A DNA stretch of 64,000 bases, from NCBI RefSeq assembly GCF_013408175.1, contig NZ_JACBYW010000001.1, positions 372,001-436,000 of the forward strand, read 5' to 3'. Below the pieces are notes generated by a model. The model had not been told where the DNA came from and made no database searches. It saw only the letters and a program-made list of their open reading frames with translations. Position 1 is the first letter of the stretch. Each line of letters opens with the position of its first letter. Shown in pieces: positions 53,588 through 63,830 of this stretch. The position numbers were made by a program, and so were the translations under genes. This stretch comes from Actinopolyspora biskrensis (GTDB lineage: Bacteria; Actinomycetota; Actinomycetes; Mycobacteriales; Pseudonocardiaceae).

Positions 53588-54449
53588 CCTCGTCACCGCG
53601 GCGCGCGAGTCGGGACAGTGCTGCCCGGCGTTCAACGTGATCCAGCTGGAACACGCGGCTGCTGTCGTCGCCGCGGCCGAGCGGTCGCACTGCCCGGTCA
53701 TCCTGCAGGTCAGCCAGAACGCGGTCCGCTACCACGGTGCCCTGGAGCCGGTCGGGGCGGCGATGCTGGCGACCGCGCGGACGGCGCGCACCCCCGTCGC
53801 GGTGCACCTCGACCACGCGGAAACCGCGGAGCTGGTGGAAAGCGCCGTGACGCTCGGATTCTCCTCGGTCATGTTCGACGCGTCCACCCTGGACTACGAC
53901 GACAACGTCCGGGAGACGGAGCGCGTCGCACGGTACTGCCACGACAACGGCGTGTGGGTCGAGGCCGAACTCGGGGAGGTCGGCGGCAAGGGCGGGGTGC
54001 ACGTCCCCGGGGCGCGCACCGACCCCGGGGAGGCAGCGCGGTTCGTGCGCGACACCGGTGTCGACGCCCTGGCGGTGGCCGTGGGGACCTCCCACGCCAT
54101 GCTCACCCGCGACGCGGAGCTGGACTTCGCCCTGATCGAACGGTTGCACGCGGCGCTGACCGTCCCGCTGGTGCTGCACGGGTCCTCGGGGGTGGCCGAC
54201 GACGACTTGTGCGCCGCGGTCCGGTCGGGAATGGGCAAGATCAACATCGCCACCCAGCTCAACAAGGAGTTCACCGCGGCGGTGCGGGACTCCCTGGCGA
54301 CTCACCCCGACGGCGTCGATCCGCGCCGATACCTCGGCGCGGGGCGCGAGGCGATCACTCACGAGACGCTGCGCCTGCTCGCGGTGCTCAGCGGCACGAC
54401 AACGCCGGTGACCTCGGAACCGCGTAGCGACCGCATCACCGACCAGTGA
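53565..54449 (+). CDS. Class II ketose-bisphosphate aldolase
   Basis: The zinc-dependent aldolase family splits tagatose- or fructose-1,6-bisphosphate into DHAP and glyceraldehyde-3-phosphate. The 294-residue protein shows AFNVIQLEHA, the zinc/catalytic segment HLDHAE, MFDAS, AELGEVGGKGG, GTSHAM, LHGSSG and the phosphate loop GKINIATQLN. Context with agaS and the PfkB kinase favours tagatose-bisphosphate (GatY/KbaY-like) over glycolytic FbaA, but the motifs alone do not separate them. Confidence 0.88.
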   Translation: MALVPTGDLVTAARESGQCCPAFNVIQLEHAAAVVAAAERSHCPVILQVSQNAVRYHGALEPVGAAMLATARTARTPVAVHLDHAETAELVESAVTLGFSSVMFDASTLDYDDNVRETERVARYCHDNGVWVEAELGEVGGKGGVHVPGARTDPGEAARFVRDTGVDALAVAVGTSHAMLTRDAELDFALIERLHAALTVPLVLHGSSGVADDDLCAAVRSGMGKINIATQLNKEFTAAVRDSLATHPDGVDPRRYLGAGREAITHETLRLLAVLSGTTTPVTSEPRSDRITDQ

Positions 54450-54463
54450 GAGGAAACGGGTTC

Positions 54464-55855
54464 ATGTCCGACAGTCCCTCCACCGAAGCGGCGAGGTCCC
54501 GCGTGACCTCGTCCATGGGTTGGAAGATCGCCGTGGCCGCGGCCACGCTCGGGGTCATCTACGGCTACGACATCGGCAACATCTCCGGTGCGTTGCTGTT
54601 CATCACCGAGGAGATGGCCCTCTCGCCCGCCATGCAGGGCACGGTCACCACGGTCCTGGTGGCCGGCAACATCGTCGGTGCGCTCATCGGCGGCAAACTG
54701 GCCACGGCCATCGGCCGCCAGAAGTCGATGCTGCTGGTCGTGCTGGGGTACGCCGTGTTCGCCACCTGGTCGGGTCTGACCACCGAGATCCTCTGGCTGG
54801 ACATCTCCCGGTTCTTCCTCGGCGTCAGCATCGGATTGTCACTGGTGGTGACCCCGATCTTCCTGGCGGAGTCGGCGCCGGCAGCCATCCGCGGCGCCCT
54901 GGTGGTCGGTTATCAGGTCGCCACCGTCAGCGGCATCCTGCTGGCCTACCTCGTCGACTGGGCCCTGGCCTCCTCCGGCAACTGGCGTCTCATGCTCGCC
55001 CTCTCGGCCGTGCCCTCGATACTCATCCTGTTCCTGCTGATCCGGTTACCCGACACGCCCCGCTGGTACCTGATGAAGGGACGGCACGAGGAAGCTCGCG
55101 CGACGCTGCGACAGGTCGATCCGGCCGCTGACGCGGACCGGGAGCTGGCCGAGATCAGCGCCGACATATCCGCGGAACGCGGTGGGCACCTCAGCGAGAT
55201 GTTCCGCAAGCCTTACTCGACGGCCACGATGTTCGTCCTGATGATCGGTTTCCTCGTGCAGATCACCGGTATCAACGCGATCACCTACTACAGCCCGATC
55301 ATCTTCGAGGAGATGGGTTTCGAGGGCTACGCGACGATCCTGGGCCTGCCCGCCGTCGTGCAGGCGGCAGCGCTGGTGGCCACGGTCGGTTCGCTGTTCG
55401 CGGTGGACCGGATCGGGCGTCGCCCGCTGCTGCTCGGTGGGATCGCCGCGATGATGCTCGCCGGCGTCATGATGATCACCGTGTTCGCCACCGGGTCGCT
55501 CAGCACCGGCTCGGTGTGGGGATTCGTGGCGATCCTGCTGTTCACGGCCGGGTACAACTTCGGGTTCGGTTCGATGGTGTGGGTCTTCGCCTCGGAAAGC
55601 TTCCCCGCCCGCTTGCGCACCCTCGGCGCCTCGTTGCTGCTGGCGTCCAACCTGGTCGCGAACCTGGTCGTGGCCCAGCTGTTCCTGCCGCTGATGCAGG
55701 GGATAGGCGGCGTGAGCACCTTCGTGATCTTCCTCGCGCTGGCGGCGTTCTCCTGGCTGTTCGTGCTGCGCTTCGCTCCGGAGACCAAGGGGCGCCCGCT
55801 GGAGAGCATCCGCACCTACTGGGAGAACGGAGCCCGCTGGCCGCAGCGGTCGTGA
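54464..55855 (+). CDS. MFS sugar porter
   Basis: The 463-residue, 12-helix transporter of the sugar porter family has GYDIGNISGALLF in helix 1, the loop 2-3 motif GGKLATAIGRQ, the PDTPRWY signature after helix 6, QITGINAITYYSPIIF in helix 7, DRIGRRPLLL and the C-terminal APETKGRPLE. It replaces the PTS or ABC uptake found in other aga loci. ATG 54464 with GAGAGGA upstream is preferred to the GTG overlapping the aldolase stop. Confidence 0.92.
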   Translation: MSDSPSTEAARSRVTSSMGWKIAVAAATLGVIYGYDIGNISGALLFITEEMALSPAMQGTVTTVLVAGNIVGALIGGKLATAIGRQKSMLLVVLGYAVFATWSGLTTEILWLDISRFFLGVSIGLSLVVTPIFLAESAPAAIRGALVVGYQVATVSGILLAYLVDWALASSGNWRLMLALSAVPSILILFLLIRLPDTPRWYLMKGRHEEARATLRQVDPAADADRELAEISADISAERGGHLSEMFRKPYSTATMFVLMIGFLVQITGINAITYYSPIIFEEMGFEGYATILGLPAVVQAAALVATVGSLFAVDRIGRRPLLLGGIAAMMLAGVMMITVFATGSLSTGSVWGFVAILLFTAGYNFGFGSMVWVFASESFPARLRTLGASLLLASNLVANLVVAQLFLPLMQGIGGVSTFVIFLALAAFSWLFVLRFAPETKGRPLESIRTYWENGARWPQRS

Positions 55856-55883
55856 CCACGGCGGCGCGCTCAACCGGAACGGA

Positions 55884-56108
55884 CTACTCGGTGTCGCCGC
55901 TCCGGCGGCCGAAGTAGAAGAAGCCGAGCGCGAACGAGACCGCGCCGAGCGCGACGGAGGTGACCCAGTGCCCGGCCCACGGGAATTGCCCGGTGAAGCC
56001 GTCGGCGACGGCCAGGCGACTGGTCAGCATGGCGAGGAGCATGCACACGCACGCTCCGACGAAGGAGATTCGGCGCGCGATCGTGGAACGCCGCCGGTGC
56101 TGGCTCAT
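55884..56108 (-). CDS. Small two-helix membrane protein
   Basis: The 74-residue protein has a basic N-terminus (SQHRRRSTIARR) and two hydrophobic helices (FVGACVCMLLAML and VTSVALGAVSFALGFFYF). GGAGGG precedes the ATG. The family is not recognised. It converges on the MFS gene and ends the accessory block. Confidence 0.7.
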   Translation of the reverse strand: MSQHRRRSTIARRISFVGACVCMLLAMLTSRLAVADGFTGQFPWAGHWVTSVALGAVSFALGFFYFGRRSGDTE

Positions 56109-56237
56109 GGTCGCCCTCCCGAGGAACTCCCCCGCGATCAAAGCCTAGCAGCGGAGGCCGCCGGCGATTGCGCGGCTGCTGCGCTCCGGCCGGGGAGGAG
56201 CTTGGGCCGGAACCGACCGTCCCGGCCGCTCCGCAGT

Positions 56238-56265
56238 GGCTCGTGGCCCTGCTCACACCACACGC
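56238..56265 (+). repeat. Direct repeat bracketing the 12-kb accessory block, right copy
   Basis: Same-orientation partner of 43863-43890, located just upstream of the HAD/hisE genes that continue the conserved core order. Confidence 0.65.
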
Positions 56266-56298
56266 TGCGCACGGTGAGCGAACCACTAGGCTGGAACC

Positions 56299-56367
56299 AT
56301 GTCGAACGATCTTCGCGCGCTGAACGCGGTCTCCGGACGGCGTGCCTCGGAAAGAGCGTACGGTTAG
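56299..56367 (+). CDS. Possible 22-codon leader peptide before the HAD gene
   Basis: TAGGCT (56287-56292) lies six bases before an ATG that opens a 22-codon frame (MSNDLRALNAVSGRRASERA and two more). It stops at TAG, nine bases before the HAD start, and is in phase with it. It may be a leaderless upstream frame or a truncated remnant. Confidence 0.35.
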   Translation: MSNDLRALNAVSGRRASERAYG

Positions 56368-56376
56368 GCCCGGCCG

Positions 56377-57093
56377 ATGTCCGATACCAGCATTCGCGAC
56401 GCGCGGTCGTCGCGGGCGGACTCGCAGGTCCTTCCCGCGGCCGTGTTGTTCGACATGGACGGCACCCTCGTCGACTCCGAGAAGCTATGGACGATCGCGA
56501 TGGACGATTTCGCCGCCGCCAACGGCGCCGAGATCAGCGACGCGGCCAGGGCTCGAATGGTCGGCTCGAACATGGCCCGCAGCATGAGCCTGCTGCTGAC
56601 CGACCTGGGCATGTCCACGGAGCCGACCGATATCGCCGCCGCCGCGGAACGCGTCATCGCCCGCATGTCCGAGATGCTCGCGTCCGACCTGAGCTGGCGC
56701 CCCGGCGCCGAGAGCGCGCTGCGCGCCGTGACCTCCAACGGGATCCCGACGGCGTTGGTGACCTCGACCATCAGGTCGTTGACCGACATAGCACTGCGCA
56801 CCATCGGGCCGGACACCTTCGACGTGACCGTTTGCGGAGACGAGGTGGACGGTCGCAACAAACCGGACCCGGAGCCGTACCTGCGGGCCTGCGGGGAACT
56901 CGGCGTGGATCCGGCGCACTGCGTCGCGGTCGAGGACTCGCCCACCGGGGTCGCCTCCGCGGTGGCGGCGGGCTGCACGGTCCTCGGGGTCGCCTGCGAG
57001 GTGCCGCTCGCCCCTGATTCGGGCTGCGTGCTGCGGGACTCCCTCGAAGGGGTCGATCTCGACGAGCTGGCCGCGCTGTTCGCGCGAAGCTGA
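56377..57093 (+). CDS. HAD superfamily phosphatase (beta-phosphoglucomutase-like)
   Basis: The 238-residue HAD protein has motif I FDMDGTLVDSE (nucleophile Asp), a helical cap (residues 35-105), motif II LVTSTIRS, motif III Lys in NKPDPEPYL, and motif IV VEDSPTGVASA. Cap type and length fit small phosphosugar or nucleotide phosphatases. It sits upstream of hisE as in related actinobacteria; substrate unknown. Confidence 0.88.
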   Translation: MSDTSIRDARSSRADSQVLPAAVLFDMDGTLVDSEKLWTIAMDDFAAANGAEISDAARARMVGSNMARSMSLLLTDLGMSTEPTDIAAAAERVIARMSEMLASDLSWRPGAESALRAVTSNGIPTALVTSTIRSLTDIALRTIGPDTFDVTVCGDEVDGRNKPDPEPYLRACGELGVDPAHCVAVEDSPTGVASAVAAGCTVLGVACEVPLAPDSGCVLRDSLEGVDLDELAALFARS

Positions 57094-57144
57094 GACGAGC
57101 CGGAGCACCGGCCCGGCGGCCGGTGTCTTCCCGGTGGGAGCGGG

Positions 57145-57426
57145 ATGCAAGGATCACGGGTCGTGAAGACCTTCGACGAGCTGTTCAGCGAGCTCGAACA
57201 ACGTGCCCGTACCCGCCCCGAGGGATCCTCCACGGTCGCCGCTCTCGACGCAGGCGTCCACTTCCAGGGGAAGAAGGTTCTGGAAGAGGCGGGCGAGGTG
57301 TGGCTGGCCGCCGAGCACGAGTCGGACGAGCAGCTCGCGGAGGAGGCCTCCCAGCTGCTCTACCGGCTGCAGGTGATCCTGCTCGCGCGCGGACTGTCCC
57401 CGCAGGACGTCTACCGCTACCTTTGA
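57145..57426 (+). CDS. hisE: Phosphoribosyl-ATP pyrophosphatase
   Basis: HisE hydrolyses phosphoribosyl-ATP to phosphoribosyl-AMP, step two of histidine synthesis. The 93-residue MazG-fold protein has [37 protein letters not shown] and [18 protein letters not shown] with the metal-binding acidic helices. The ATG at 57145 mirrors the mycobacterial N-terminus (MQ-S-VKTF); GTG 57163 is an alternative. The usual partner hisG does not follow. Confidence 0.94.
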   Translation: MQGSRVVKTFDELFSELEQRARTRPEGSSTVAALDAGVHFQGKKVLEEAGEVWLAAEHESDEQLAEEASQLLYRLQVILLARGLSPQDVYRYL

Positions 57427-57577
57427 GCGGGTTCCGGGCTGCCGCGGCGGGGCCCGGTCGTGCTCCGAGCGCGGGGCTCGCAGAGTGATCGGATCGTGAC
57501 CGAAACGCCACACGGCGAGTTCTTTTCGGCGGATAATGCGTTTGCGAAAGATCGCGAAACCGCTCGGGGAGGACCTT

Positions 57578-58429
57578 ATGGGTGTGGTCCCTGTGGACTC
57601 GGCGCCGCCGAAATGGCAACTGTACGCGGGAACGCCCTGCTGGATCGAGTTGGTGACCTCCGACCTCGACAGCGCACGTGAGTTCTACGCGGGATTGTTC
57701 GGATGGGAGTACGAGCAACGACGCGACTCGGAGAACGGTCACCACCTGGTGGCGCTGCACGACGGCTTTCCGGTGGCCAGCCTGCGCGCGGCTGACGCCC
57801 CGGAAACCGCGAAGTGGCGGCTGTTCCTGGCCACGAGTGACTGCCGAGCGGCCTGTGAGCAGGCCGAGGAGAAAGGAGCCACCGTCACCGTACCGCCCAG
57901 CAAACTCGGCGGTATCGGAACCAAGGTGGTCCTGGAGGGGCCTTCGGAAGCCGAGTTCGGGTTGCTCGAGCCGGAGTCCTCCTGGCAGTTCGACGTCGGG
58001 CTGCCGGGGACGCTCATGTGGGCCGAGCTGGTGACCATCAAGGCCCAGACGGCCGATCTGTTCTTCCAGGAGCTGTTCGGTTACACCTCATCCCAGTTCG
58101 GCACGGAGAACCAACTCGACTACTCGGTCTGGTACCTGGGCGAGGAGTCGGTGCTGGCCAGGGTGAGCATGATCCGCGAGCACATCGACGCGGAGACGCA
58201 CCCCCACTGGCTGCTCTACCTCGGGGTGGCGGCGAAGGTCGGCACCGACGAGGCGGTGCGCCGTGCCGTCGAGACGCACGCACGAGTGCGGGTGGACCCG
58301 TACGACTCCCGGCTGGGAAGGGCGGCCGTGCTCCGTGACCCCACGGGAGCCAGGTTCGCCCTGGTCGACCCGGCCCAGGCTCCCGCGAACAACGGCAGCG
58401 CCGCGAACTACGACCCGTACGAGGACTGA
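57578..58429 (+). CDS. VOC family protein, two glyoxalase-like domains
   Basis: The 283-residue protein repeats the vicinal-oxygen-chelate fold twice: TPCWIELVTSDLDSAREFYAGLFGW (about residues 20-44) and GTLMWAELVTIKAQTADLFFQELFGY (about 146-172), each ending in a FGLLEP or FALVDP strand. Metal-binding His/Glu are only partly conserved, so activity is unclear; similar proteins are annotated as glyoxalase/bleomycin-resistance-like. ATG 57578 has GGGGAGGA upstream. It occupies the place where hisG is expected. Confidence 0.85.
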   Translation: MGVVPVDSAPPKWQLYAGTPCWIELVTSDLDSAREFYAGLFGWEYEQRRDSENGHHLVALHDGFPVASLRAADAPETAKWRLFLATSDCRAACEQAEEKGATVTVPPSKLGGIGTKVVLEGPSEAEFGLLEPESSWQFDVGLPGTLMWAELVTIKAQTADLFFQELFGYTSSQFGTENQLDYSVWYLGEESVLARVSMIREHIDAETHPHWLLYLGVAAKVGTDEAVRRAVETHARVRVDPYDSRLGRAAVLRDPTGARFALVDPAQAPANNGSAANYDPYED

Positions 58430-58462
58430 TCCCGCGGCGGTGCGAGCCGCTCGGATGGTGTG

Positions 58463-58485
58463 TTTCGGCGCTGCCCGCGCCGAAA
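58463..58485. repeat. Perfect TTTCGGCGC hairpin
   Basis: TTTCGGCGC-TGCCC-GCGCCGAAA is the best-preserved copy of the dispersed hairpin, located between the convergent VOC and thioesterase genes, where it could terminate either transcript. Confidence 0.7.
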
Positions 58486-58537
58486 CCCCGGCGAGCTGCC
58501 ACGGCCGAACGGGCGCACCGGACTCGGCGGGTCCCGT

Positions 58538-59329
58538 TCAGAGCCTGGTCGGGAGAAGTGCCTGAGCGCAGCGCCCCACCGGGCCCTCGGTGTCGTGCAG
58601 GACGGTCTGGGTCAGCCCGGCCCCGTCCGCGCCGAGCGCCATGCGCGCGTCCAGCCCGATCCACTCGCCGACCGGTTCCCGCGTCAGGTGGACCGTCAGG
58701 TCGGTGTTGGCGAACGCCCACCGCTCGAACGGGAGGGCGCTGGACACGCCGCTGGCGCAGTCGGCGACGGCGAACAGGCGCTGCAGCGGGCTCGGCTCCT
58801 CCCCCGCGATCAACGGCATCCGCTGCCTGCCCCAGACAGCGACTCCGTCGGCGTCCTCCCGTGCGAGCGTGTCCATCCGCCAGTCGAGCGCCTTCGCGTA
58901 TCCGCCGGACCACCCCCCGGGTAGCGGCATGGGGCCGCACGACTCCGGCGCGCTCGGGCGGGGAGCGTGGTCAGCGGCCACATCGGCCGTGTCGGACCGC
59001 CGCATCCGCCAGGCACGTGCCGTGGCGGCCACCCGGTCCCCGGCCGAGATCTCCGCGGAGATCAGTTCGACGGAACGTCCGGGGCGGAGCGTCTCGGTCC
59101 GCACCGTGACCTCGTCGACCGGCACGGGCCCGAGCACGTCGACGGCCACCCGTCGGATCCCGCTCCCCGCCTCCGGTGCGTGGTGCTCGATCTCGCGGAC
59201 GAGCAGTGCGGCGACCGGACCGAGGTGCTGCGCCTTGTCCGACCACGGCCCCACGGTGTGCTCGGTCGCGCGGTACCGGCCCTGGCCGAGCGGTTCGTAG
59301 AACACCTCGTCGGTGTGGGTGCTGTCCAC
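58538..59329 (-). CDS. Acyl-CoA thioesterase family protein (double hotdog)
   Basis: The 263-residue protein has the actinobacterial thioesterase pattern: FYEPLGQGRYRATEHTVGPW at the start, HLGPVAALLVREIE, then a second hotdog with FAVADCASGVSSALPFERWAFANTDLTVHLTREPVGEWIGLDA. Such proteins hydrolyse acyl-CoAs; the substrate is unknown. The GTG at 59329 has AGGAAGGAAG upstream. An ATG at 59398 overlapping the RecB-like stop (ATGA) would add 23 non-conserved residues. Confidence 0.8.
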   Translation of the reverse strand: MDSTHTDEVFYEPLGQGRYRATEHTVGPWSDKAQHLGPVAALLVREIEHHAPEAGSGIRRVAVDVLGPVPVDEVTVRTETLRPGRSVELISAEISAGDRVAATARAWRMRRSDTADVAADHAPRPSAPESCGPMPLPGGWSGGYAKALDWRMDTLAREDADGVAVWGRQRMPLIAGEEPSPLQRLFAVADCASGVSSALPFERWAFANTDLTVHLTREPVGEWIGLDARMALGADGAGLTQTVLHDTEGPVGRCAQALLPTRL

Positions 59330-59394
59330 GGGGTCTTCCTTCCTGGAGCGGGACTCTTCCGCCTCGGGCGACGATGATGCCACGGAAGTTCGGT

Positions 59395-60297
59395 TCATCC
59401 GTCCGGAGTGGACGGAGTCTCGGCGTCCTCCCGCGTCCCGGGCCAACCGGGGTACGGCGGAGCCGTGCCGCCGTGCGCGGGGCAGATGGGTTTGAAGTCG
59501 CAGAATCCGCACAGCCGGGAGGGACTCGGCCGGAAATCGCCGGTGCGTCCCGCCCGGAGGATGGCCTGCCAGATCGCCTCCAAGGTGCGTTCGAACCTGT
59601 TCAGCTCCGCCTCGTCCGGCGTGTAGGCCAGTGACTGCCGGTCGGCCAGGTACATCAGCAGCAGCTGCCGGGGCAGTTCCCCGCGGCTGCGCCACAGCGC
59701 CAGGGCGTAGAATTTCATCTGGAACAGGGCCTTGGCCTCGTTGAGCTGTCGCGGCGCGGAACCGGTCTTGTAGTCGACCAGCCGCACCTCGCCCGTGGGA
59801 GCCACGTCCACCCGGTCGATGAACCCGCGCAGCACGAGCCCGCTCTCCAGCTCGGTCTCCACGCGCTGCTCGCAGGACTCCGGCTCGATGCGCTGCGGGT
59901 CCTCCAGCTCGAAGTACGACTCCAGCAGTTCACCCGCGGACTTCAGCCAGTCGTTCAGCTCCGGTTCACCGGTGAACAGCTCGGCCAGCTCGGGCTGTTC
60001 GGCGCTGAGCTCGCGCCAGGCCGGGGCCAGCAGCTCGGCGGCGGTGTCGCGGTCCCGCTGGTCGGCGGGCAGCTCGAACAGCCGTTCCAGGACGCTGTGC
60101 ACGACCGTGCCCCGCGCCTGGGCTCTCGTCGGAGTTTCGGGCAGCCGGTCCACCGCCCGGAAGCGGTACAGCAACGGGCACTGCTTGAAGTCGCCGGCTC
60201 GGGACGGCGACAGGGCGAGGCGGCGCGGGCGGTCCTGCTGCGGCTGTTCCGCGGGGGAGGGATTGGTGGGGTGGTCACTCCGGGCCGATTGCGCCAT
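59395..60297 (-). CDS. RecB-family exonuclease with Fe-S cysteines
   Basis: The 300-residue PD-(D/E)XK nuclease has SPSRAGDFKQCPLLYRF with the first cluster Cys, ARGTVVHSVLERLF, the nuclease core LRGFIDRVDV...VRLVDYKTG with catalytic Asp/Asp/Lys, and the C-terminal cluster cysteines LCGFCDFKPICP. This arrangement is that of Cas4/AddB-type 4Fe-4S nucleases. It corresponds to the stand-alone nuclease beside trmI in mycobacteria. A role in DNA repair is inferred. A TACTAT -10-like element lies close to the ATG. Confidence 0.9.
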   Translation of the reverse strand: MAQSARSDHPTNPSPAEQPQQDRPRRLALSPSRAGDFKQCPLLYRFRAVDRLPETPTRAQARGTVVHSVLERLFELPADQRDRDTAAELLAPAWRELSAEQPELAELFTGEPELNDWLKSAGELLESYFELEDPQRIEPESCEQRVETELESGLVLRGFIDRVDVAPTGEVRLVDYKTGSAPRQLNEAKALFQMKFYALALWRSRGELPRQLLLMYLADRQSLAYTPDEAELNRFERTLEAIWQAILRAGRTGDFRPSPSRLCGFCDFKPICPAHGGTAPPYPGWPGTREDAETPSTPDG

Positions 60298-60485
60298 GGA
60301 CGAGCACCATAGTAGGACTTCGTCGGAGCGGTCGTTGAGGTTCGCCGGAGCGGCGCCGTCCACAGGATCGCGGTGCGAGCTCCCCGCCCGGGCGGCGGTC
60401 CGTGCGGGAACGCGCCGCGGGAGCCGAGACGACCGACACGCCGGAATCGTGCCGGTGGGATCGAAACGGCCCGCGCGCTTCGTTC

Positions 60486-60491
60486 TAGGCT
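60486..60491 (+). promoter_or_regulatory. -10 element of a probable leaderless M50 promoter
   Basis: TAGGCT ends six bases before the ATG at 60498, with no ribosome binding site in between. Confidence 0.5.
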
Positions 60492-60497
60492 TTCCGC

Positions 60498-62752
<2,255 letters not shown>

Positions 62753-62764
62753 CGAGTCCGGTCC

Positions 62765-62821
62765 GCCGGCCGGGCCCGGAGGCCGGCGACGTCCGGGGCC
62801 GCCCGGTTGCCGGTCCCGGAC
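62765..62821. terminator. Paired hairpins after trmI
   Basis: GCCGGCC...GGCCGGC (62765-62787) and GTCCGGG...CCCGGAC (62791-62821) lie just after the trmI stop, between convergent genes. Confidence 0.5.
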
Positions 62822-62930
62822 GGCCTGCTGCGGACCGCTGATTCTCCCCGGCGCGGGCCGGATCGTTGAGGGAACGTTGGGGTGGGTGACTCAAGCGCTC
62901 GCCTCGTCGGGCGAAGAACCGCCGGTCGGT

Positions 62931-63716
62931 TCAGCCCGTTGAGCCCGTGGGACCGGATTCCTGCATCCCGCACATCTTCCAGGACCCGTCCTCCACGGTC
63001 ATGTTCACGCTGAGGTCCATGGGAATCGACTGGGACCGGGTTTCCCCGAGGGCGGTCAGCTCCATGGTTGCTTCTCCGCTGATCTCGGCGACGGCCCTTT
63101 CGTCGGACTCCCTGGTCACGTTCTCCAGGCTCACGTCGAACTGCATCTTGTCGAGCAGCTCACTGGTATCGATGCCGGACGCGCCGTACTGGCTCATGCC
63201 CTGCTCGAGCGGGTTCTTTCCGGATTTCGAGCAGGACAGGTTCGCGATCCGGCTCGCGTTCTTCTCGTTGAACGAGTCGACGTACTTCCGGGCGGTCTCC
63301 TCGGGGTCCCCCGGTCCCGAGCTCAGTCCCACGATCAGCGCCGTGATCGCGCCTATCACGAGGATTCCGCCGCCGGTGCCGCCGAGGATCCAGGGGAGTT
63401 TGGACTTGTTGCCGGTGGGGGGAGGTGCGCCGGGCTGTCCGTAGGGGTGCTGCTGGCCGGGGTAGGCCTGTTGTGGCCAGGGTTGGCCGGGTTGTTGGCC
63501 CCACGGTTGCTGCTGTTGCTGAGCCCAGGCCTGCTGCTGTTGTTGCCCCCAGGCCTGCTGCTGGTCCCAGGGTTGTTGTGGGCCGCCGGGCTGCTGGCCC
63601 CAGGCCGGTTGCTGCCCGCTCTGCGGGTACTGCCCGCCCGGTTGTCCGTAGGGGTTCGGCTGGGCTGGTTGCTGGCCCCAGGGATCGTTGTGCCCTGGTT
63701 GCTGCGGGTAGTTCAT
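62931..63716 (-). CDS. Gln/Pro/Gly-rich single-pass membrane protein
   Basis: The 261-residue protein has about 105 residues of low-complexity Gln/Pro/Gly/Trp repeats (GQQPGQPWPQQ type), a transmembrane segment (LPWILGGTGGGILVIGAI, about 108-125) and an outer domain of about 130 residues with two cysteines (NLSCSKSG and WKMCGM). The fold recalls NTF2-like/DUF4878 domains of actinobacterial membrane proteins. Function unknown. The downstream-strand neighbour at 63831 shares the WK-x-CG ending. Confidence 0.75.
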   Translation of the reverse strand: MNYPQQPGHNDPWGQQPAQPNPYGQPGGQYPQSGQQPAWGQQPGGPQQPWDQQQAWGQQQQQAWAQQQQQPWGQQPGQPWPQQAYPGQQHPYGQPGAPPPTGNKSKLPWILGGTGGGILVIGAITALIVGLSSGPGDPEETARKYVDSFNEKNASRIANLSCSKSGKNPLEQGMSQYGASGIDTSELLDKMQFDVSLENVTRESDERAVAEISGEATMELTALGETRSQSIPMDLSVNMTVEDGSWKMCGMQESGPTGSTG

Positions 63717-63830
63717 CGAACCTCTCCGAGGAGTTCGGTGTTTGCGACGGTCGAGCGGGGCGGGACTCCGCTGTCGTGTTTCGTCCGGGGACGCTGACGT
63801 GTTTCGTCCGGTTCCGGTGATCGGCCGTGA

